A DNA stretch of 64,000 nt, taken from positions 1,116,001 through 1,180,000 of the forward strand of contig NZ_RKQF01000001.1 in assembly GCF_003814875.1 (NCBI RefSeq). The letters are read 5' to 3'. Made by a program: the position numbers and the translations under genes. Under the pieces are notes generated by a model that had not been told where the DNA came from, made no database searches, and worked only from the letters and a program-made list of their open reading frames with translations. The DNA comes from Streptomyces sp. Ag109_O5-1 (lineage in GTDB: Bacteria; Actinomycetota; Actinomycetes; Streptomycetales; Streptomycetaceae). Below, piece after piece: positions 44,181-51,506 of this stretch (position 1 is the first letter of the stretch; each line of letters opens with the position of its first letter).

Positions 44181-44265
44181 GCGGGGACCGATGCTATGTC
44201 CTGACATGGCAAGGGTGTAAGTACCGTCTCGCTGGTTGTCCCGAGGGAAGGGGCGGGGATTCGTC

Positions 44266-45201
44266 TCAGGGCCCCGTTACGTCGCTGTCGAGCGCCGTCG
44301 CGCGCAGGGCGGCCGCCACCCGGGTGACCGCCTCGGCCGGCGGGCCGGGCAGCCTGGCCAGCAGCTGGCGTCGCTGTTCCTGGGGCCCGCCGCGGACGGG
44401 CAGGATCCGGACGCCCGGCGGCGCGGCCGAGGCGATGGCGGGCGGCACGGTCGTCAGGCCGCAGCCCGCGGCGACCAGCTGGAGCCTGGCCAGCCAGTCG
44501 CGGGCGACATGGGCGATCTCCGGCCGCTCGTCCAGGCCGGGCCACACCCCCATCAGCCGGTCCTCGCCGGAGGCGGAGCCGGCGATCCAGCGCTGCCCGC
44601 GCAGGTCGGCCACGTCGACGAAGTCCCCGCGGGCGAGAGGATGGACGGCCGGCAGCGCCAGGCACAGGGCATGTTCGGTGAGGGTCTGGAGCACCAGCGC
44701 GGGTGACTCGGCGTCCGGCGGCCGGAAGGGCGGTGCCGACGCGAGCAGGGCCAGGTCCAGGCTGCCGGCGCGCAGCGCGCGCACGAGTGCCGGGGTGGTG
44801 CCCTCCCGGCCGACCACTCGCAGTCCGGGGTCGGTCCGGCGCAGGGCGGTGAGGGCCCGGGGCACGAGTACGGCGCCGGCGGTGGGGAACCAGCCCAGCC
44901 GTACCGTCCCGCCCGGTTCGGGCAGCCCGGACAGTTCGCGCGCCGTCGCCTCGATCTCGTCGAGGACGACCGTGGCGCGCCGCATGACGACCCGGCCGGC
45001 CGCGGTGAGCCGCACCCCCTCGCGCCGCCGCTCCAGCAGCTCCGCGCCGGCCGCCCGCTCGATCGCGGCGATCTGCCGGGACACCGCCGACTGGGTGTAC
45101 CCCAGCGCGGCAGCGGCCGCGGTGAAGGTCCCCCGTTCGGCCACCGCGCGGAAGACCCGCAGGGCGGTCAGTGAGACATCGTTGAAGTCCATGACGTTCA
45201 C
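44266..45201 (-). CDS. LysR-family transcriptional regulator
   Basis: The 311-residue regulator has a LysR winged helix (LTALRVFRAVAERGTFTAAA, QSAVSRQIAAIERAAGAEL) and an effector-binding domain from about residue 95. A start at residue 4 (MDFNDVS) is also possible. It is divergent from the SDR at 45264 with a 62-base gap, a classic regulator-target arrangement, so it probably controls that gene. Confidence 0.9.
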   Translation of the reverse strand: MNVMDFNDVSLTALRVFRAVAERGTFTAAAAALGYTQSAVSRQIAAIERAAGAELLERRREGVRLTAAGRVVMRRATVVLDEIEATARELSGLPEPGGTVRLGWFPTAGAVLVPRALTALRRTDPGLRVVGREGTTPALVRALRAGSLDLALLASAPPFRPPDAESPALVLQTLTEHALCLALPAVHPLARGDFVDVADLRGQRWIAGSASGEDRLMGVWPGLDERPEIAHVARDWLARLQLVAAGCGLTTVPPAIASAAPPGVRILPVRGGPQEQRRQLLARLPGPPAEAVTRVAAALRATALDSDVTGP

Positions 45202-45226
45202 GCATACCAGCTGTGCGTGACTTTCG

Positions 45227-45256
45227 TTGGACTCATGGGTGGGGCGTTCCTAGCGT
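45227..45256 (+). promoter_or_regulatory. Promoter of the SDR gene
   Basis: TTGGAC (45227-45232), an 18-base spacer and TAGCGT (45251-45256) fit the Streptomyces consensus. The ATG follows seven bases later, so the message would be leaderless or nearly so, although GTGGAG overlapping the -10 could act as a ribosome binding site in a longer transcript. Confidence 0.55.
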
Positions 45257-45263
45257 GGAGTCC

Positions 45264-46151
45264 ATGAACGCTTCCCGTATCGCCCTCGTGACCGGTGCCA
45301 ACCAAGGACTCGGCCGCGCCCTCGTCGAAGGCCTCGCCGCCCGGATGCACCCGGCCGACCTGGTCCTGCTCACCGGTCGCGACCAGCGGCGCGTGTCGGA
45401 CGCCGCCGCCGACGTCGCCGGGCTGCCCGGCACCCGCGCCCGGGTCGAGGGCCGGGTCCTGGACGTCACCGACACCGACGCCGTCGCCCGCCTCGCCGAC
45501 GAACTCCGCGCCCGGTACGGAGGGGTGGACATCGTCGTCTCCAACGCCGTGGCCCGCGTACTGCCCGACGAGTCGCAGTCGGCGCGGGCCGACGAGTTCA
45601 TCGACGTCTCCAACACCGCCACCCACGCGATCCTGCGCTCCTTCGGACCGGTCCTGCGCCCGGGCGGCAGGCTGCTCGTCGTCGCCAGCTCCCTCGGCAC
45701 CCTCGGCCACCTCGACCCGCGGCTGCACCCTCTGTTCGACGGCGCGAGCCTCGACCAGGTCGAGTACGCCGTCGAGTCCTGGCGCAGCGCCGTCCACCGG
45801 GGCACGGCCACCGAGGCGGGCTGGCCGGTCTGGCTGAACGTGCCGTCGAAGGTCGCCCAGGTCGCCGCCGTCCGCGCGGTCGCCGCCGAACGCCGGGACC
45901 GGGACCTGGCCTCCGGCACCCTGATCGCGTCCGTCTGTCCGGGCATGGTCGACACCGCCACCTCCCGGCCCTGGTTCAGCGACTACAGCCAGGCCCAGTC
46001 CCCCGCCGAAGCCGCCCGCGCCGTACTCGACCTGCTCCTCGCCGAGCATGTCGACCCCGCCCTCTACGGCGAACTGGTCCGCTTCGGCAAGCCGCTGCCC
46101 TGGCACGACGGCACTCCCCCCGTCGAGCAGGACCGGTTGGTCAGGCCCTGA
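45264..46151 (+). CDS. SDR-family oxidoreductase, carbonyl-reductase-like
   Basis: The 295-residue protein has TGANQGLGRA (10-19), the NA motif VVSNAVARV and a long insertion before the active site, like carbonyl reductases. At the catalytic position it reads LNVPSKVAQV: the Lys is kept, but Asn stands where Tyr is expected. Either a nearby residue substitutes or the protein has changed function. The gene is divergent from a LysR regulator. Confidence 0.87.
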   Translation: MNASRIALVTGANQGLGRALVEGLAARMHPADLVLLTGRDQRRVSDAAADVAGLPGTRARVEGRVLDVTDTDAVARLADELRARYGGVDIVVSNAVARVLPDESQSARADEFIDVSNTATHAILRSFGPVLRPGGRLLVVASSLGTLGHLDPRLHPLFDGASLDQVEYAVESWRSAVHRGTATEAGWPVWLNVPSKVAQVAAVRAVAAERRDRDLASGTLIASVCPGMVDTATSRPWFSDYSQAQSPAEAARAVLDLLLAEHVDPALYGELVRFGKPLPWHDGTPPVEQDRLVRP

Positions 46152-46316
46152 ACACGGCCCGGACGAACGGACACCAGGCGCACGGACACCAGCACCCGGG
46201 GCACAGTGACTGGCACCCTGCGTATCCGAAACGGCCGTCGGGATTCCTGCGACAGCGCGATCACCGGACGGCACGATGTCGGCCAACGGCGTTGTGGCGG
46301 GGGAAGGACGGCGGAC

Positions 46317-47114
46317 GTGAGCGGCATCGGGCCGGCGGGGCCGGCGGCGTCCGTGGCGAACGGCGCGCGGGTGTGGAACTACTGGATCGGCGGCCGGGAC
46401 AACTACACGGCCGACCAGCGGGTCGGCGAGCAGGTCGCCGGGATGCTGCCGGTGATCAGGGAGGTGGCCCGCGCGGACCGGGCCTTCCTCGGCCGGGCGG
46501 TGCGGCTGCTCGCGGACGGGCACGGGGTGCGGCAGTTTCTGGACATCGGCACCGGGCTGCCGACGGTCGAGAACACGCACGAGATCGCGCAGGGGGTCGC
46601 TCCCGAGTCACGGATCGTGTACGTCGACAACGACCCGATGGTGCTGATGTACGCCCGCACGCTGCTGACCAGCTCCCCGGAGGGCGTCACCGATTACGTG
46701 GACGCCGATGTCCACGACCCGGACACGATCGTGCGGCGGGCCGCCGGGACGCTGGACCTCACCCGCCCGGTCGCGGTGATGATGCTGGGCATCCTCAACT
46801 TCGTCCTCGACACGGACACGGCCCGTGCGGTGGTACGGCGGATCATGGCCGCGGTCCCCTCCGGGAGCTTCCTCGTCCTCACCCACCCGACGGTCGACGC
46901 GGAGGCGGGCGGGCAGGGCAACATCGAGGCGGTGCGGTTCTGGAACGACCACGCCACCCCGCCGGTCACCGCCCGGACCCACGCCGAGATCGCCGGGTTC
47001 CTGGACGGGTTGGAGCTGCTGGAGCCGGGGCTCGTGCCGTGCTCGAAGTGGCGCGCCGGTACCGACTCCCCGGCGCCGGTACCGCAGTTCGGCGCGGTCG
47101 CCGTGAAACCCTGA
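46317..47114 (+). CDS. SAM-dependent methyltransferase, DUF574 family
   Basis: The 265-residue protein belongs to the actinobacterial DUF574 methyltransferases, of which Streptomyces has many copies. It shows ARVWNYWIGGRDNY near the N-terminus, motif I QFLDIGTGLPTVENTHE, VYVDNDPMVLMYAR, and a C-terminal GLVPCSKWRA. The GTG at 46317 has GGAAGGA upstream; a start at 46206 would add a non-conserved 37-residue tail. The acceptor substrate is unknown. Confidence 0.88.
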   Translation: MSGIGPAGPAASVANGARVWNYWIGGRDNYTADQRVGEQVAGMLPVIREVARADRAFLGRAVRLLADGHGVRQFLDIGTGLPTVENTHEIAQGVAPESRIVYVDNDPMVLMYARTLLTSSPEGVTDYVDADVHDPDTIVRRAAGTLDLTRPVAVMMLGILNFVLDTDTARAVVRRIMAAVPSGSFLVLTHPTVDAEAGGQGNIEAVRFWNDHATPPVTARTHAEIAGFLDGLELLEPGLVPCSKWRAGTDSPAPVPQFGAVAVKP

Positions 47115-47162
47115 CCGGGACGCGCGCATCCGAGCCCGTCGAGCCGCCGAGGAGGACGTCGT

Positions 47163-48566
47163 ATGCCACCCCCTGTCGACCCCGTGCCCGGCGGGCGCCC
47201 CGGTGATCTCGCCCGGGCCCATGCCCTCGCCCATGAGCTGTCCGCACAGGGCGTGCGCGGGATCGTGCTGGCCTATGTGGACACCGCCGGGATCTGCAGG
47301 GTGAAGGCGGTCCCCTGGCAGCGGCTCCAGCCCGCGGTGGCCTGGGGCGTCGGCATGTCCCCGGTGTTCGACACCTTCCTGGCGAACGACGCGATCGTAC
47401 GCACCGACGCCCTCGGCTCGCCCGACGGCGACCTGCGTCTCTACCCCGACCTGGACCGGCTGGTGGTGCTGGCCGGGCAGCCCGGCTGGGCCTGGGCCCC
47501 CGTCGACCGGATCACCCAGGAAGGCGACCGGCACCCGGGGTGCAGCCGTACCTTCCTGCGCCGGATCGTCGCCGGCGCCGAGGACCGGCACGGTCTCACC
47601 TTCAAGGCGGGTATCGAGGTCGAGTGGGCGGTCGGCCGGGCCGCCGCGCCGGCCGACGAGTTCGCCCCGGCGGCCTCCGGCCCGGCCTACGGCGCCACCC
47701 GGCAGGTCGAGCTGAGCGACTACGCCGCCGACCTGCTCGCGGCCTTCGAGAAGCAGGAGGTGCCGGTCGCCCAGCTCCACCCCGAGTACGCCCCGGGCCA
47801 GTTCGAGGTGTCCACCGACGCCCTGGACCCGGTGGCGGCGGCCGACCAGAGCGTGCTGGTACGGCAGACCATCCGCGCGGTCTCGCACCGGCACGGTCTG
47901 CGGGCCTCCTTCGCCCCGGCCGTCGCCGAGCGGGGCGTCGGCAACGGCGGCCACATCCATCTCTCCGCCTGGCGCGACGGGGTCAATCTGCACGCCGGGG
48001 GCGACGGCCGGTACGGCATGACGGGCGAGGCGGAATCGTTCGTGGCCGGGCTGCTGACGCATCTGCCCGCGCTGACGGCAGTGACCGCGCCGAGCCCGGC
48101 CAGCTATCTGAGACTCAAACCCTCTCAGTGGGCAGGGGTGTTCACGGCCTGGGGCCGGGAGACCCGGGAGACCGGCATCCGGATCGTCACCGGCACGGCC
48201 GGCCACCAGCGCCAGGACGCCAACCTGGAGATCAAGCCGGTCGACCTGGCCGCCAACCCGTATCTGGCCCTCGGCTGCGCCATCGCCGCCGGACTGGACG
48301 GGCTCACCTCGGCCGCCCCGCTGCCCGAGGAGGTCGCAGACGACCCGGCCCGGCTGATCCCCGACGAAGCGGTGGCCCGCGGTGTACGGCGGCTGCCGGC
48401 CTCGCTGCCGCAGGCCGTGGAGGCCTTCCGCAAGGACGAGGTGCTGCGCACTGCACTGGGCCCGATCCTCGCGGACGCGGTGATCGCCGTGCGGGAGGGC
48501 GAGACGGCGGCCGTCGCCGGGCTCGACGACGCCGGGGTGGCGGCGGCCTACCGCTGGAAGTACTGA
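47163..48566 (+). CDS. Glutamine-synthetase-family ligase, type III-like/FluG-like
   Basis: The 467-residue protein is a glutamine synthetase homologue, probably a gamma-glutamyl ligase for an amine other than ammonia. It retains the catalytic-domain motifs GIEVEWAV (Glu ligands), APGQFEVSTD, GNGGHIHLS and an Arg-rich ATP loop (YLRLKPSQWAGVF). The N-terminal beta-grasp segment (GIVLAYVDTAGICRVKAVP) is present. The next gene, an amidohydrolase, starts within its stop codon (TGATG). The same two domains are fused in fungal FluG proteins, in the opposite order. Confidence 0.88.
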   Translation: MPPPVDPVPGGRPGDLARAHALAHELSAQGVRGIVLAYVDTAGICRVKAVPWQRLQPAVAWGVGMSPVFDTFLANDAIVRTDALGSPDGDLRLYPDLDRLVVLAGQPGWAWAPVDRITQEGDRHPGCSRTFLRRIVAGAEDRHGLTFKAGIEVEWAVGRAAAPADEFAPAASGPAYGATRQVELSDYAADLLAAFEKQEVPVAQLHPEYAPGQFEVSTDALDPVAAADQSVLVRQTIRAVSHRHGLRASFAPAVAERGVGNGGHIHLSAWRDGVNLHAGGDGRYGMTGEAESFVAGLLTHLPALTAVTAPSPASYLRLKPSQWAGVFTAWGRETRETGIRIVTGTAGHQRQDANLEIKPVDLAANPYLALGCAIAAGLDGLTSAAPLPEEVADDPARLIPDEAVARGVRRLPASLPQAVEAFRKDEVLRTALGPILADAVIAVREGETAAVAGLDDAGVAAAYRWKY

Positions 48567-49711
48567 TGGCGGGGACCGTCAGGGAGGCCCTCGACGCGCT
48601 GCCGCTCGTGGACCACCACTGCCACGGGGCGGTCACCGCCGACCTCACCGGGCCGGAGTTCGAGTCGCTGCTGACCGAGGGGGAGGCCTGGCCGGGCGTG
48701 TCGCCGTTCGACAGCCCGGTCGGCATCGCCGTACGACGGCACTGCGCGCCCCTGCTGGACCTGCCCCGGCACGCCCCTGCCGCCGAGTACCTGGCGCGCC
48801 GGGCGGAACTGGGCTGGCAGGAGGTCAACCGCCGGTTCCTGACGGCCGCGCACGCGGAGAGTTTCTGTGTGGACACCGGCTACGCCCCGCACCCGGTCAC
48901 CTCCCCCGCCGAGCTCGCGGACGCCGCGGGTGGCGTCGCGTACGAGGTCGTACGCCTCGAGAGCATCGCCGAGGCGGTGGCCGCGCGGGGCGTCGAGGCG
49001 GGCGAGTACGCGGGCGCCTTCCGGGCCGCGGCCGAGGAGGCCGTACGACGCCCCGGGGTGGTCGCGGTCAAGTCGGTCGCCGCCTATCGCACCGGTTTCG
49101 CCCTGGACCCGGCGCGGCCGACGTACGCCGAGGTGACCCGGGCGGCCGCGCTGTGGCTGGCGGCCGGCGGCGGCAGGCTCACCGACCCCGTGCTGATACG
49201 CCATCTGCTGTGGACCGCCGTCACCCTCGGGCTGCCGCTCCAACTCCACGCCGGTTTCGGGGACTCGGACCTGCGGATCCACCACGCGGACCCGGCCCTG
49301 CTCACCGACTGGCTGCGGATGACCGCCGGCACCGTCCCGGTGCTGCTGCTGCACTGCTGGCCGTACCAGCGCCAGGCCGCCTATCTGGCAACGGTTTTCG
49401 AGCACGTCCACCTCGACGTGGGGCTCGCCCTGCACTTCGTGGGCCCGGCCCGGGCGGGGGCGGTGCTGGCGGAGGCGATGGAGATCACTCCGTTTCGCAA
49501 ACTGCTGTACAGCTCGGACGCCTATGGTGTTGCTGAGTTCCACCATCTCGGCGCGCTGGCCTTCCGGCAGGGTCTGGCCAGGTTGCTCCAGGACCGGGTG
49601 GACGCCGACGAACTGAGCCCGACCGACGCGGTGCGGATCGCCGCCTGGACAGGACGCGACAACGCCCGTCGCCTCTACGGACTTCCCGCATCCGACCCCG
49701 GCCGCGACTGA
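48566..49711 (+). CDS. Amidohydrolase, FluG N-terminal-domain-like
   Basis: The 381-residue TIM-barrel hydrolase has a metal-binding DHHCH (Asp16-His20) on strand 1, LQLHAGFG and LLHCWPYQRQAAYLA on later strands, and the closing Asp in YSSDAYG. These match the amidohydrolase-2 group. It overlaps the stop of the glutamine-synthetase-like gene and is almost certainly co-translated with it. Hydrolysis of a gamma-glutamyl amide or a related amide made by its partner is a reasonable guess. Confidence 0.88.
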   Translation: MAGTVREALDALPLVDHHCHGAVTADLTGPEFESLLTEGEAWPGVSPFDSPVGIAVRRHCAPLLDLPRHAPAAEYLARRAELGWQEVNRRFLTAAHAESFCVDTGYAPHPVTSPAELADAAGGVAYEVVRLESIAEAVAARGVEAGEYAGAFRAAAEEAVRRPGVVAVKSVAAYRTGFALDPARPTYAEVTRAAALWLAAGGGRLTDPVLIRHLLWTAVTLGLPLQLHAGFGDSDLRIHHADPALLTDWLRMTAGTVPVLLLHCWPYQRQAAYLATVFEHVHLDVGLALHFVGPARAGAVLAEAMEITPFRKLLYSSDAYGVAEFHHLGALAFRQGLARLLQDRVDADELSPTDAVRIAAWTGRDNARRLYGLPASDPGRD

Positions 49712-49730
49712 GCGCGCCCCGCCCGGAAAG

Positions 49731-49736
49731 TATGAT
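49731..49736 (+). promoter_or_regulatory. -10 element of a leaderless transcript
   Basis: TATGAT lies six bases before the ATG at 49743, with no ribosome binding site between. A recognisable -35 is weak (CTGAGC near 49708). Confidence 0.5.
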
Positions 49737-49742
49737 CAAGCA

Positions 49743-50279
49743 ATGTCTGACATGACCGATACCACGCCCGGTTGGCTGTCCTCCGACGAGCTGGAGATGG
49801 CTCGCGCCCGCATGCCGATCCTGTACGTGGAGGCCGTGCCCGTGCGTGTCGACGACAGCGGCGAAGTCACCAGCATCGGGCTGCTGCTCCGCATCGGCCC
49901 GGACGGAACGGTCAGCCGGACCCTCGTCTCCGGCCGTGTCCTGCACCACGAGCGGGTCCGCGACGCGCTGCTGCGCCATCTGGAGAAGGACCTCGGCCCG
50001 GTCGCGCTGCCCCGGGTGCCGGCCTCCCTGCAGCCGTTCACGGTGGCGGAGTACTTCCCGACGCTGGGCGTCACCCCGTACCACGACCCGCGTCAGCACG
50101 CGGTGTCGCTGGCCTACATCGTGCCGGTGACCGGTGACTGCCGGCCCCGGCAGGACGCGCTGGACCTGGTGTGGTTCAGCCCGCAGGAGGCCATGCTGGA
50201 GGCCGTGCAGAGTGAGATGCCCGGCGGCCACGGGGTACTGCTGAAGCAGGCCCTGGCCCATGTGGGGTTCGTGAACTGA
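49743..50279 (+). CDS. Nudix-like protein, DUF4916 family
   Basis: This 178-residue protein matches the actinobacterial DUF4916 group, a Nudix-fold family without a canonical Nudix box. It opens PGWLSSDELEMARARMPILYVEAVPV and ends in ALDLVWFSPQEAM plus GHGVLLKQALAHVG. No GX5EX7REUXEE pattern is present; the equivalent region reads VRDALLRHLEKDLGP. It may thus bind nucleotides without hydrolysing them. Transcription is probably leaderless from the TATGAT just upstream. Confidence 0.85.
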   Translation: MSDMTDTTPGWLSSDELEMARARMPILYVEAVPVRVDDSGEVTSIGLLLRIGPDGTVSRTLVSGRVLHHERVRDALLRHLEKDLGPVALPRVPASLQPFTVAEYFPTLGVTPYHDPRQHAVSLAYIVPVTGDCRPRQDALDLVWFSPQEAMLEAVQSEMPGGHGVLLKQALAHVGFVN

Positions 50280-50307
50280 CGCACGGCCGGCGGGCCGCCG
50301 ACGGTTC

Positions 50308-50820
50308 TCACCCGAGCTGTTCGGCGGCCCAGCGGGCCCACTCCCACTCCATCTCGGCCCGGCGCAGGCCGTATTCGAGGGCGATCAGGCCGTTGGAGGT
50401 GAACGGCCCCTCCTCGTCCTCCAGCGCGGTTCTCAGCTCCATGAGCCGCTCGTGGTAGGCCGTGGCCCGCTGCTCCCGCTCGGCCAGGACCGCGCGGGCC
50501 TGCTCGTCCGTCGCCAGGTCGAAGAAAAACACCTTGAGCAGCAGTTCGCTGCGCTGCGGCTGCTGCTGTGTCGGCGCGACCAGCCACGCCCGCAGCTCCT
50601 TGAGCCCCTCCTCGGTGACCGTGTACTCCTTGCGCCGGCGCGGCCCCTCGGCCGAGACGTCGACCAGCCCGGCCTCCGCGAGCCGGTTCAGTTCCCCGTA
50701 GAGCTGGCTCTGGGTGGCCGGCCAGACGTGGGCGAGCGAGGTGTCGAACAGCTTCAGCAGGTCGTAGCCGCTGGCGGGCCGGTCGGCCAGGAGTCCGAGA
50801 AGTGCGTGGCGAAGGCTCAT
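50308..50820 (-). CDS. PadR-family transcriptional regulator
   Basis: The 170-residue regulator has the PadR winged helix (LRHALLGLLADRPASGYDL, then YGELNRLAEAGLVDVS and RRRKEYTVTEEGLKEL) and a C-terminal Vir_act_alpha_C dimerisation helix set. The start at 50820 has GGAGG upstream. It is divergent from a small membrane protein; PadR proteins commonly repress an adjacent membrane or efflux gene. Confidence 0.92.
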   Translation of the reverse strand: MSLRHALLGLLADRPASGYDLLKLFDTSLAHVWPATQSQLYGELNRLAEAGLVDVSAEGPRRRKEYTVTEEGLKELRAWLVAPTQQQPQRSELLLKVFFFDLATDEQARAVLAEREQRATAYHERLMELRTALEDEEGPFTSNGLIALEYGLRRAEMEWEWARWAAEQLG

Positions 50821-50841
50821 GCCTCCACAGTAAATCCAACA

Positions 50842-50879
50842 TTGACAGGTTCGGTAAGACATCTTAGCTTCGACATGTC
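50842..50879 (+). promoter_or_regulatory. Promoter and candidate PadR operator
   Basis: TTGACA (50842-50847), a 17-base spacer and TAGCTT (50865-50870) form a good plus-strand promoter. The palindrome GACATGTC (50872-50879) covers the expected transcription start, an apt place for repression. A second partly symmetrical patch (AAGACATCTTAG, within 50856-50867) lies in the spacer. Confidence 0.5.
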
Positions 50880-50939
50880 AGTGATGGAATATCCACCTTG
50901 CGGGTCACGGTCCTCGGCACCCTTCGGAGGGGTCTGTCC

Positions 50940-51488
50940 ATGCACTACCTGCGCGGCTTCGCCCCCTGGATCGTCTACGCCTGCCTCTCCCCGCTCGGCT
51001 GGCAGTGGAGCGCCCTCGCCGGGCTCCTCACCGGCCTGGCGCTGATCGCGGTCAACCTGCGGGCGGGGACGGCCAGGGACGCGCTGATCCTGGAGATGAG
51101 CACGGCCGCGTTCTTCGCCGTCCTGACGGCGGTCGCCTTCGTGGCACCGGACTCCTCGGTCTCGCACTACGGCGGGGCGCTGTCCTTCGCCTGGCTGGCG
51201 GTGACCGCCTGGGCCACCCTGCCGCTCGGGCGGCCGTTCACGCTGGGCATCGCGCGTCGCTCGACGCCCGAAGAGCTCTGGGACAACCCGGTGTTCCTGC
51301 GCGTCAACGTGGTCATCACGGCGGCCTGGGCCGCCGCCTTCACCGTCACCGCGATCGCGCTCACGGCCTGCGGGGCGGCCGGGGCCGGCACCGGGCTCAA
51401 GGTGGCCTTCCAAGTGCTCGGCTTCGTCGTCCCCGCGGTGTTCACCGCCCGCTACCCGAAGATCGTACGGGCGCGGTACGCGCGCTGA
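50940..51488 (+). CDS. Small integral membrane protein
   Basis: The 182-residue protein has about five to six hydrophobic helices (for example FAPWIVYACLSPLGWQWSAL at the N-terminus) separated by short basic loops and ends in YPKIVRARYAR. The ATG at 50940 is fixed by GGAGGGG seven bases upstream; a start at 50898 lacks one. It is divergent from PadR and likely its target. No transporter signature is recognised. Confidence 0.85.
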   Translation: MHYLRGFAPWIVYACLSPLGWQWSALAGLLTGLALIAVNLRAGTARDALILEMSTAAFFAVLTAVAFVAPDSSVSHYGGALSFAWLAVTAWATLPLGRPFTLGIARRSTPEELWDNPVFLRVNVVITAAWAAAFTVTAIALTACGAAGAGTGLKVAFQVLGFVVPAVFTARYPKIVRARYAR

Positions 51489-51506
51489 CGGTGGGCAGGC
51501 CGCTCC

